Assembly (NCBI GenBank): GCA_037157565.1
Contig: JAZHRO010000036.1
Coordinates: 131,696,001-131,760,000, forward strand
Length of the DNA stretch: 64,000 nt
Direction: 5' to 3'
Source: Thalassia testudinum
Lineage: Eukaryota > Streptophyta > Magnoliopsida > Alismatales > Hydrocharitaceae
Both the position numbers and the translations under genes were made by a program. The notes under the pieces were generated by a model, which was not told the origin of the DNA, made no database searches, and saw only the letters and a program-made list of their open reading frames with translations. The stretch's first letter is position 1. Every line of letters starts with the position of its first letter. Positions 55,152-64,000 of this stretch are shown here, piece after piece.

Positions 55152-55159
55152 TATAAAAG
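55152..55159 (+). promoter_or_regulatory. TATA box of element 2 LTR
   Basis: TATAAAAG in the context CAACTATAAAAGGAGACC, followed by CT-rich sequence. Confidence 0.7.
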
Positions 55160-55811
55160 GAGACCCCCTCCACACAAAATTCTCATCCCTTCCTTCTCTT
55201 CTCTACCTCTCCAAAGCTCAAGAGAAGCTTGTCCCACACTTGGGATGCTCCTCGCGAGATAAAGTCCAAATTTTTATCCCCGTTCGGAAGTGGATCCCGC
55301 GACGACAACGACGTGCTACCCCATTCCCGTTCTTTTGCTTTGTCCTCCTTCGTCCTACTCCGTCCTCCTTCGTCCAGGCGTCGTCCCGTTCGGCTTGTCC
55401 TCCAAGCGATCGTTGAGGATAACTTCTCTCTCTCATTCTTCTTTACAGCTTTCTAGTGTAGAATTTTCCTGCTTTCTAGTATAGCTGATTTTCCACTTTC
55501 TAGTGTAATCCTTATTTGATTTTATTGTATAAACATTTTGAAATATTGAATGCCTATTTTCTCTCTCTCTCTCTTCCTTTTAGTTTGATTATTGTAATAG
55601 CTTCATTGAAATTACATCGCCTTGCTTTTCGAGAAAAATTCTAAAAAATATAATTGCGAATATAGATCAACGTAGCCTCCTTATGTTCGACCCGGAATTT
55701 CAATTTTAGTATAAATTTTATTTATTGAACATGAATTCTTCGCTTTCAAGCTACAACGACAAGGTTTTGAAACCAAACACATTAGCGTAGCAATTCGTAC
55801 GTCCAATATTT

Positions 55812-55829
55812 TGGTGCCGTTGCCGGGGA
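55812..55829 (+). other. Primer binding site, tRNA-Asp type
   Basis: TGGTGCCGTTGCCGGGGA matches the complement of plant tRNA-Asp(GTC) 3' end at 17 of 18 positions; this site is typical of Athila elements. Confidence 0.92.
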
Positions 55830-57143
55830 GGCAACGATTTCCGATCTTCTTTTCTCATTTCTTGCACTTTATTGTTTTCTAACTTGCTTTCTCTTGTGTC
55901 TATTGTTTTGCAGAGACCTCCATCAGGGAATCATCAAGCGATAGACTGGAGTAAAGTGCAGTTGAAGACAACTGTAAGTGCTCCCCATTCTTCCCCCCCT
56001 CCATAGATTTCATTCGCCACATTAAATCCAAATTCCAATTAACCTAGGTGTTTGCATAAATATTAGGAATAGTTTGGTTGTTTGAATTCTCACTCACATT
56101 CATTCCACCCTCATTTATATAAAAAAATAACAAAAAGATAAATCTTGTGGGGCAAATTTTCAACAAATACACAACATACACCCACATTCAAGGCACTTAA
56201 TCAAATTGATTTGTTTCTACTTAACTGGGTTCTGATCTGTGGAACCGGTACACACAAAGCAACACATAAAAGAGTAGAAATCATTCTAAGTTAACTATCT
56301 TTGAGTGCCTAACTTAGTGGTGCATTTGTGGCCAATTGTTTGAGTTGTTTAGGCCGCACCACTATACTTAAAATCAACTCATCAAGTAGCTCCTCCTTAG
56401 GATTTTCTATCTAGGTCTATTCCAGGCACTCCACTTTCTTTTTGATTTTAAAGGAAAACAATCTTCACTCGTGTTTGACAACTTGGTTTGCCTAGAAATT
56501 TGATTGCAATCCACCTAATTTGAAACCCTAAAAGCTACTTAAGCAAGATTTGAACATTAAAATTCATGCATCACAAATAATCTTGCTTGAAAACCCTGTT
56601 GTGCACGCACTTACACAAATCTCAATCAATCATTAAGGGCACAACCCATTTTAAAGACCCATCACATTCCATAAGCACCACAATCCCAGGCCTTAATAAA
56701 ATTGAGTTGACGTTGGCCTTAAGGTTTGATTCGCTCTTCAGGGCCTAGTCTGAGATTGTTTTTGATTAACCTACTTGTACTGATTAATCTGATGTCTAGC
56801 TAGGAGAGTAACGTCAAACGATCGCGGCTGGGGGGTACACTAGGAACTGGAGGCGAAAGCTGAAGGAAGAACCTTCTCCCAGTCCCTCCTTCTAACTGGT
56901 TGGATTAAACAGATGCAAGTAGAGTAAATCATTTACAGTCTTAAGGCAGCTTTTGGGAGTCAGTAGATCCTTAGGCTACCCCACTTAAGGACAGCCTTGT
57001 TTTGTTGTGCTGCAGGGTCCCTATCCCCAGTCCTTCCGACCTTCTCCTAGTTTATGCTAGGTAGACGGTCATTGAATCCCTGATTGGAAGGACCATTAGA
57101 ACATTCTAGGAGGCGCAAGTTGGATTTTGGTCAAATTGATCCC
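55830..57143 (+). other. Untranslated leader of element 2
   Basis: About 1.3 kb between PBS and gag, usual for Athila elements. I see no open frame of note. Confidence 0.55.
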
Positions 57144-58372
57144 ATGGTCGACCAACAGCCTCCTCTTCTTGGAAATCCATAAGAAGAATTTCGAAGGCAG
57201 TTGGAACAAATGAAGAGAATGCAGGAATGGTTCCAGAGAATATAGGGCGCTCAGCCCTTGAAGGGTTTTTATGATCCTTCAAATTACGAGGAACGTCCCG
57301 GCATCCAGATTCCAGTCGGTGACGTAGAAATCAATCCCCAGGTGTTAAGCCTGATTAAACATTATCATGGGCTTGGCTCCGAAGATCCGTTTCAGCACTT
57401 GGAGGATTAACCACTTTGGTCCAGACCACTAAGGCATGAAACGTAAATGAGGAGCAAATGATCATGAGGCTCTTCCCCCACTCTCTTAGGGATAAGGCCG
57501 CGCATTGGTATAGGAAAATAGGAAAACCAATTACAACTTGGAATGAGTTGAAATCGGCCTTTCTGAAAAAATTCTTCCCAGTCGGACGTACCAATGCTTT
57601 GAGACGGGCAATCACTACCTTTACCCAGTGGCCGGGGGAGTAGTTTCATGTGGCCTGGGAGCGATTCCAGGACTTATTGCGGAGGTGTCCACACCACGAG
57701 GTGCCGAAATGGCAACTTGTGCAGATCTTCTATCATGGGTTGACTGAGCAACTCAGAATCATGTGGATGCTTCTTGTAGAGGAAATTTCCTCAATAAAGA
57801 TGCAGATAGTGCACATGATTTATTTGAGGAAATGAGTGAGAATTCAATCAATCATGCTTCCATGGATACATTTAACCGGTCCCAGCAGCCCAGATCAAAT
57901 GTCAATGAAGTCCATGACTCTCATTCATTTGATATGGAATTGATTTGTAACAAACTTGATAAGGTGGACTTGGTTGCTAAAAGAATGGAAGAGTGGATGG
58001 CTGGTAATTCCATGAACAACTCTCAATCCACTCAATCCCAAAATTCGGGATTCCATTCCTCACGAGCTCCTTCTGGACGGGAGTTCATGAATCAACTCGA
58101 TGCAACTCAACCTATGAGTCAGCATTTTTTGGAACTGGGGCCTTTGATCCCAGTTTTTCTAATCCTTCCCTTTCTTTCTCTCCATCCTCACCTTATGAGG
58201 ATGTCTGTGCTGTACAAGAGAATGTTAGATCCAACCCCTACTCTAATGCCTATAATCCAGGTTAGAGGAACCACCCTAACTTCTCTTGGAAAAATCCGGG
58301 GCAACAGACCCAATTCCGACCTGGCAACTATGCTCCGCAATGACCAATGGGTCAGGTCAAGTATATACTTAG
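57144..58372 (+). pseudogene. gag: Athila element 2 gag, multiply broken
   Basis: Possible start is ATG 57144. Frame 3 (HYHGLGSEDPFQHLED, about 57360) stops at 57409. Frame 2 then carries MRLFPHSLRDKAAHWY, TTWNELKSAFLKKFFP, AWERFQDLLRRCPHHEVPKWQ and IFYHGL (57458-57760) with TAG at 57641. Frame 1 continues from 57763, and frame 2 resumes near 58130. These are the conserved blocks of Athila/retrotransposon gag capsid. No CCHC knuckle is seen, as is common in Athila gag. Confidence 0.82.
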
Positions 58373-61166
58373 TTGCCTCCGAATCAGGTCAATCAACCAG
58401 CTTGGAATGCCCGTCAACCCACAGGGCAGGCTGATTTGAATCGTCAAATGGTAGAGATAGAAGGATCCATGCTCCAGCTCATGCAGCAAATGAAAACCTC
58501 GCTGGACAACTTGCAGTCCGGGCTCATCGCTAAATCTTGTCAACCCGGACCTCTACCATCCCAACCCGTACCCAACCTGCGACATATTATGAATTCGGGC
58601 AACCTAGCCCATGGGTATGGAAATCAGAGGGACTCACACGCACATGCTCAGGTGGTTGAGCAGGGTTCCTCGTCCTCTTCTTCTTCTGCAAATCAACAAT
58701 TCATGGTTAATCAAGCCCCTTCAATCTTTCCTAACCCTCCCCAAGACCCAAATTCTTATGCATCTGCAAATTCTGTCACTTTGAGGAGTGGTAAGAAGAC
58801 TCAGGATCCACAACCACACTATTCTGATCTTTTAAATCCTGAAGAACCTGAGGAGAGAGAGGAGAATCCTGAAGGAGAAATCAAGGCTCAGGAACCTGAT
58901 TCCAAAAATCTGACTCATGTTCCTTTTCTTGAAGCCTTAACTAAATCAAAGAAGAAGAAGTCTGTTGATAGCAATGAGGAGCTTCTGAATCTATTTAAGA
59001 ATGTTGAGATCAATATCCTGCTCCTTGATGCTATCAAGCACATATCGGCTTACGCAAGATTTTTAAAGGAATTATGTACAAAAAAGCGTAAGTCGAGAGA
59101 ATCTATTCCCAGGAAGGTGGTACTCTCCGAGCAGGCTAGTTTTGTTATCCTGCACTACCTCCCTCAGAAAAAGAGAGATCCTGGTGCTCCATTGATTTCT
59201 TGCGTCATCAGAGATTACACATTTGATAGAGCACTTTTGGATCTGGGTGCATCCATCAACCTAATTCTGACTTCTCTTTATGAGAAGTTTGGGTTAGGTG
59301 AACTTCGGCCAACTTCAGTAACGCTACAGTTAGCGGACAGCTCGGTCACAAACTTGCGAGGGGTTATTGAAGATGTTATAGTTAAGGTCAAGGATTTCTA
59401 TTTTCCTGTAGATTTCCTTGTCCTTGACATAGATGTACCTGATAATCCGAGGAACACGCGCATCATTCTGGGGCATCCGTTCCTAGCTACCGCAAAGGCC
59501 AACATTAATTGTGAAAGCGGTAGCATAGAAATCACCTTTGGGGATCAACGAATGAAATTGGATATTTTTAAGGTGATCAACAAATTTGAGGATTGTGGAT
59601 TTATTGAGGAACTATATGAGGATAATGATAACATTGAAACTTGTTTGATGGTTTCTTCAATCGAAAGTTCCTCTTTGGATGATGAATTTGACCCGCAAAC
59701 CTCTTTGGTTGACCTGCCATCTTCGGAAGAGATTATTGATTTTGTTCACTCACAACCTCTTCCTCTTGTTGAATCTTTAGCATCTACCCTACCATCAATC
59801 ATTAACCCGCCCCAGCTTGAATTGAAACCATTGCCTGAGAATTTGAAATATCAATTTTTAGGACCTCAGAAGATGCTCCTTGTGATTATCAGTGCTAAAT
59901 TGACAAAGGAGCAAGAGATTAAATTGATCAAGGTCCTGAAGGAACATAAGGAGGCAATTGGTTGGACCATTCATGACCTCAGGGGGATCGAGCCATCTTA
60001 CTGTAATCATAGAATATTCGTTGAAGATGGATCCCACCCTTCTCGCCAGATGCAGAGGAGATTGAATCCAAATATGCAAGAAGTGGTCAAAAAGGAAATC
60101 ATTAAGTGGTTCGATGCAGGAATTATTTATCCAATCTCTGATAGTCCTTGGGTAAGTCCCGTACAGATTGTTCCGAAGAAAGCTGGGATTACCGTTGTGA
60201 CTAATGAGAGACGAGAATCTGTCACAACTCGTTCAGCTTCCTCTTGGAGGGTTTGTATTGATTATATAGGAAGATGAACACAGCCATTAAAAAGGATCAT
60301 TTTCCCCTGCCCTTCATTGATCAAATCTTGGAAAAATTAGCTGGGTAGAAGTACTTCTGTTTTCTTGATGGCTACTCGGGATACAACCAAGTTCCTATCC
60401 ATCCCGAGGATCAGGAAAAAACTACTTTCACCTATCCCTACAGAACCTTTGCTTTTCGTAGGATGCCTTTTGGGTTATGCAATGCACCTGCAACTTTTCA
60501 AAGGTGTATGCTAGCCATATTTTCTGACATGGTGGGAGAGTTTATGGAAGTCTTCATGGATGATTTCTCTATTTTCGGAGAATCATTTGACTCTTGTTTG
60601 GCTTATCTGGAAATGATTCTTAAGCGATGTATCAAAACACGATTGGTCCTTAGCTGGGAAAAGAGTCATTTCATGACCCAAAAAGGCATCATTTTGGGTC
60701 ATGCAATCTCTGAACGGGGAATTGAAGTGGATAAAGCTAAGGTTGATGCTATCGCTAAACTTCCTCCTCTCACATCTATTAAATAAATCTGATCATTTCT
60801 TGGCCATGTGGGATTTTATCGAAGAGTCATCAAGGATTTCTCGAAGGTTGCTCTTCCCTTGAGCAATCTTCTTGCCAAAGAAATGCTATTTGTTTTTGAC
60901 GAATCATGCCGAAAGGCATTTGATTTCTTGAAAACAGCAGTCACATGTGCTCCAGTTTTGTAACCACCAATTTGGACAGCCCCTTTGAGTTCATGACCGA
61001 CACTTCTGATTACGCGGTCGGGGATGTCCTGGGTCAGAAAATTGATAGAAAGTCCTCTGTCATCTACTACTCTAGTAAAACTCGGGATGAAGCCTAGAGG
61101 AATTACACTGTTACTGAAAAGGAATTACTAGCTGTAGTGTTTGCTTCGGAAAAATTCAAGGCTTAT
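58373..61166 (+). pseudogene. pol: Athila element 2 pol (protease, RT, part of RNase H)
   Basis: Frame 2 is open to 60277: a linker, then aspartic protease LLDLGASINLIL (about 59237) and GHPFLATAKANINC (about 59470), then the RT start (LKPLPENLKYQF). A short insertion near 60265 shifts RT to frame 1 (FLDGYSGY about 60364; FMDD about 60556-60567), with TAG at about 60346 and TAA at 60784-60786. A further frameshift lies near 60960. RNase H has the same TAG as element 1, at 61095-61097, then [11 protein letters not shown], and ends at 61166 in mid-domain against the LTR of element 3. Confidence 0.88.
61162..61166. repeat. Predicted target duplication of element 3 (CTTAT)
   Basis: These five bases precede the terminal TGATAG of LTR 3. 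The second copy should follow the other LTR, outside the window. Confidence 0.5.
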
Positions 61167-62064
61167 TGATAGCGAAATACACGTGATTTGTAAAAGTGGA
61201 TTTTTAACGTCGTTGTAACACGCGAATCCGCTTTTGCTTTTAAATTTATATCCTTAGATAGGAGAGTATCTAGGGTTGTCCAAGGAGGCCAAATGTTTGC
61301 AATAGTGATTCTCTTGCTTGGAATACAATCTCAACTTTCTTTTTGGCATTTTTCAATATATCATTTTTTTGTTTTAATTAAGACAACATGCGGAATGGTG
61401 ACGGGAAGGTGATTTACACTTCAATTTAAAATACTACTTCTAAGTGGCAAGTAGAGCCTCTCCCTAAGCTCACTCTAGGCAAGTGGAGGCCTAGAATAAT
61501 TAGGGAGAGGGAGTGAGGAATGCTAAAAACAAGCAAATAGAAATGCAAACAAGAAATTGCAAAGAAGGCAACTAGATAATTAAAAAAAAGTGTTTAACAA
61601 AAATGCCTAGTAGAGGAATGCTTCTACTAGAATTAAACAATCTAAAAGCAAGAAAAGAAACACAAATCCTCTTGTAACAATGGTGAAGAAGGTTGTCTTC
61701 TTGCTCCAAGCCTAGCTGCTCCTTGGCTTGAAAAGAGGGCTTCCTTCTCCTCCTTCCTTGAGAGCTCCTCCAAGGTGGAAGCTACCACCTTTAATGCTCT
61801 CTCCAAAGGGGTGGGCGTGCACCACCCTCAAAAACTCCTCCAAGGTGGGGTGACCACCTTCAAGATCTCCTCCAAGATCTTCCTTGCCTGGCTTCTCCTT
61901 TGGCTGGCGTGACCCAAGAGAGAAGGGAAGAGGGGAAGGCACCAAGGGGACAGAATATCCCCTTAATCTTCTTCTTCTTCTTCTCTCTTGGACGTGGGCC
62001 TTTTGGTGGAATATGAGAGTGAAATTGCTAGCCAAGGATGGGTTGAATGGTGGTGGGTAGTGGT

Positions 62065-62073
62065 CTTTTTATA
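62065..62073 (-). promoter_or_regulatory. TATA box of element 3 LTR
   Basis: Minus strand TATAAAAAG in CCTATAAAAAGACC. Confidence 0.65.
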
Positions 62074-62519
62074 GGGTAGGATGGGGGGTTAAGGTGCCCC
62101 TTGAAATGGAGGGCTAGGATGGAAGAATGGAGGTGGTTGGTGATCCTATGGCTAAGGAGAGTTGGTGCCAACCCAAGGGGTGTTAAAGGGGGTAGTTATG
62201 GTGGTGTTGGTGTCTTTTGGTGGTGGAGAGACACCACCATGTTGGCGCCAACATGGGGTCTTCTAGAAGGGGGGTTAGGTGGATGGTGGAGATGAATTCA
62301 AGGGAAATTGTGTGGTGGAGATGGGGGGGGTTTTGGAGGGAAAAGTGGCGCCATTAAGGGGGTGGTTAGGGTAGTTTTTGGCGCCACTTTTAGGTGTCTT
62401 TTGGACGTGGTGGGTAGGTTAGGTTGGTGCCAAGTAGGTTAGCTTATGTGGAGCTTAGGTGGAGCTAGTTGGGTGGAGTTGTTAGGTGGGTTTTTGGGGT
62501 GGTACAAGCCAAGGAAGTT

Positions 62520-63230
62520 GGAGCATGGCTAAGCTAAGCTAAGCTAAGCTAAGCTAGCTTAGCTAATGGAGGAGTAGAGGAGAAGGTGTTGGAGCTAGAG
62601 TTTGGAGGGAGGAGCTGAGGAGGAGAAGTCTGGAGCTGAAATTTGGAGCTGGCTGCTGCTGAAGAGGCTGGCATGGAGCTATTCTAGCTAGCTTAGCTTG
62701 CTAGTTCTTTGCTAGCTACTAAGCTGAGCTAAGGTAAGCTAGCTTCTACCATAATGAGCTAAGGTGAGTTGGGTCTGGTGCTCCCGGGGAGAATCAAGCT
62801 GGTTGAGGCAGCTAAGGTAGCTTAGCTCAACTGAGTTGAGCTAAGCTGAGTCCCCGGGAGCTGGACTTGAGCTTCCTGAGCTGGGATGAATTCTTCTTCA
62901 GCTGGCTGGAGTTGAGTGGAGCTGGATGTAGCTGGATCTGAGCTGGGGTGAACTCCTGTCAACTTAGCTGAGCTAACTAGAGCTCCCTGTGGACTAGTGG
63001 GAGTTGAGATGAGCTAGACTCAGCTAAGTTGAGCTGGATCTGAGCTGACTTGAGCTAGGGTGAGCTAAGGTGAACTCTCTTGAGCTGCCATCCAGCTGAG
63101 ATTAGCTGAATGGAGCTGGGATGAGATAACCCTAGTTCAAGTAAGCTAGGTTCCAGCTGCGGTGAGCTAGATCAAGCTGAGGTGAGCTGGATCAAGCTGA
63201 GGTGAGCTGGATTAGGCTGAGTTCCAGCTA
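62520..63230. repeat. AGCT-rich degenerate repeat in U3 of LTR 3
   Basis: It starts with a pure (CTAAG)n run at about 62528-62553 and continues as variants of GAGCTNAGCT and GAGCTGG for about 700 bp, with a repeated GATCAAGCTGAGGTGAGCTG unit near 63170-63210. Confidence 0.8.
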
Positions 63231-63461
63231 GTCTGGGCTTCTCCTTCACCATTTGCCTTCTTGAGTGCTAGGGTTTTAGGGATCTATATATCTGTACATC
63301 CCTAACACTCACAAAAACATATTAAAAAGACAATAAAAAATGCAATGCATGCCTAACCTATTTTATGCCTAAATGCAGCCCAAAAACCCATTTGCGGAGT
63401 AAAATCCTAAGAGCTAGGTTTGTTTTAATGCATTAGAATGATGATAAACTGGCGTTTATCA

Positions 63462-63472
63462 CACTCCCATGC
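63462..63472 (-). other. Polypurine tract of element 3
   Basis: Minus strand GCATGGGAGTG, directly before the LTR start, like GCATGGGGG in element 1. Confidence 0.7.
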
Positions 63473-64000
63473 TTATCTTTTGCTAGTCTCTTAACAAAAC
63501 TTAAAACGGAATTTTTGGAAAATCTAATTTTTTCGACTTTTGAGGAGAAAAAGAGATTAATGGACCTTGGTAGATTAAAACACTGGAGGTACGGGATTTG
63601 TTGAAGAGAAACATCAGGATTTGTTTTTGGATCCAACCATTAGACAGAACGGGATCAATATATCTTCCAGAAAATTTACAAATTAACCCCTTGTTAATTC
63701 AGATGACTTGAAATGTTTGTTTTTAGGATTTTTCTGGCTCGTGAATCTGATTCGCAACTTGCAAAATCCTTTAAAACCTTATGTCTGTGCTTGTGAAAAG
63801 CCAATATTTATAAGGACGTGTTATTATTATTATATATATATATTTTTTCTCCCCCATGCTCATTTTTAGCTTAGTCTTACAACAGATGTGTCGGGATCAT
63901 TATTCCCGTTACCATTCCTCGAGGGGCCTCTGGCACCAATACTTCGGGATAGCACTGTCCATGACACCACCCAGGAGCTCACAACCCCAAAACACGATGC
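63473..64000 (-). other. 3' internal non-coding region of element 3
   Basis: No domain is visible. A (TTA)n/(TA)n run lies at about 63821-63843. Confidence 0.5.

Larger units (their letters stand above)
54124..55805 (+). repeat. 5' LTR of Athila-type element 2 (about 1.68 kb)
   Basis: The start is taken as TGATGTAAACAC (54124), which includes the palindrome TGTAAA-CACA-TTTACA; the end as ACGTCCA (55805), 6 bp before the PBS. The start could be 3 bp later. The TATA box is at 55152. The region before it is rich in short inverted repeats. The many overlapping frames at 54500-55480 look like chance. Confidence 0.6.
54124..61166 (+). mobile_element. Athila-type retrotransposon (element 2), 5' part
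   Basis: The order is 5' LTR (54124-55805), tRNA-Asp-type PBS (55812-55829), leader, gag (from about 57144) and protease-RT-RNase H (58373-61166). RNase H stops inside the domain at 61166, where the LTR of element 3 begins; integrase and the 3' LTR must lie beyond the window. The pol sequence is clearly related to element 1 but of a different subfamily. Confidence 0.85.
61167..63461 (-). repeat. 3' LTR of element 3 (2,295 bp), reverse
   Basis: Minus strand start TGATAAAC-GCCA-GTTTATCA (8-bp perfect palindrome, 63461-63442) and end TTTCGCTATCA at 61167. TATA box at 62065-62073 (minus). The upstream (U3) part, 62520-63230, is a dense AGCT-rich degenerate repeat. The downstream part at 61710-62040 has open frames on both strands that I reject as genes. 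Confidence 0.82.
61167..64000 (-). mobile_element. Athila-like retrotransposon (element 3), reverse, 3' end
   Basis: On the minus strand the window shows 3' internal sequence (64000-63473), a polypurine tract (63472-63462) and the 3' LTR (63461-61167). It is inserted in RNase H of element 2. Its polypurine motif and palindromic LTR start resemble element 1. No coding domain is visible in the internal part present. Confidence 0.8.

Noticed and set aside
61712..62035. 107-codon minus-strand frame
   Set aside because: It is in the transcribed part of LTR 3 and shows no domain; likely chance.

Overview
The window is plant nuclear DNA made almost entirely of nested transposable elements. I found no convincing host gene, rRNA, tRNA or CRISPR array. 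The plant call rests on Athila-type Ty3/gypsy elements with a tRNA-Asp-type primer site, Tekay/Del-type chromoviruses with a C-terminal chromodomain and a tRNA-iMet primer site, a plant L1-type LINE with a DUF4283-like ORF1, and hAT and CACTA DNA-transposon ends. The species cannot be read from the sequence; a repeat-rich flowering plant is the best guess.

Layout. 1-7521: 3' part of a forward Athila-type element (pol, long 3' spacer, 3' LTR), apparently inserted in the gag of Tekay element A. 7526-14580: rest of Tekay A (gag, pol, 3' LTR). 14581-16242: truncated inverted Tekay-type LTR (E), into which A probably inserted. 16243-19049: AT-rich, unrecognised. 19050-29337: full-length Tekay element B, 10,288 bp, with perfect 5-bp duplication TAAAC. 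29343-30150: AT-rich. 30150-47990: a reverse-strand L1 LINE split twice, by full-length reverse Tekay element C (32193-42559, duplication GTGGA) and by solo Tekay LTR D (44109-46921, duplication AGGTT). 48193-49419: non-autonomous hAT element with 8-bp duplication CTCTTCTC. 49428-54123: AT-rich sequence with a CACTA-like end at 52125. 54124-61166: second Athila-type element (5' LTR, PBS, leader, gag, pol), broken inside RNase H by the LTR of a third, reverse-strand Athila-like element (61167-64000).

All coding regions are relics. Most breaks are TAG or TGA codons where relatives have CAG, TGG or CGA, as expected from C-to-T change at methylated sites. B and C are otherwise nearly frameshift-free, so the order gag, protease, RT, RNase H, integrase, chromodomain is easy to follow.

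The most unusual signal is in the Tekay LTR family (A, B, C, D, E). Each LTR carries clusters of the palindrome AGACGTCT with strict 20-bp (sometimes 12-bp) centre spacing: a promoter-side cluster, a cluster of three or four, then a six-unit 20-bp array, a gap of 50-51 bp, and a final pair 20 bp apart. A splice-donor-like AG|GT follows the second cluster and the six-unit array in the LTRs, and B and C share a pyrimidine-rich TTGCAG acceptor exactly 3 nt before the gag ATG. This suggests an undescribed spliced leader whose exons are built from phased palindromes. An unrelated Athila LTR carries the same 20-bp-spaced pair.
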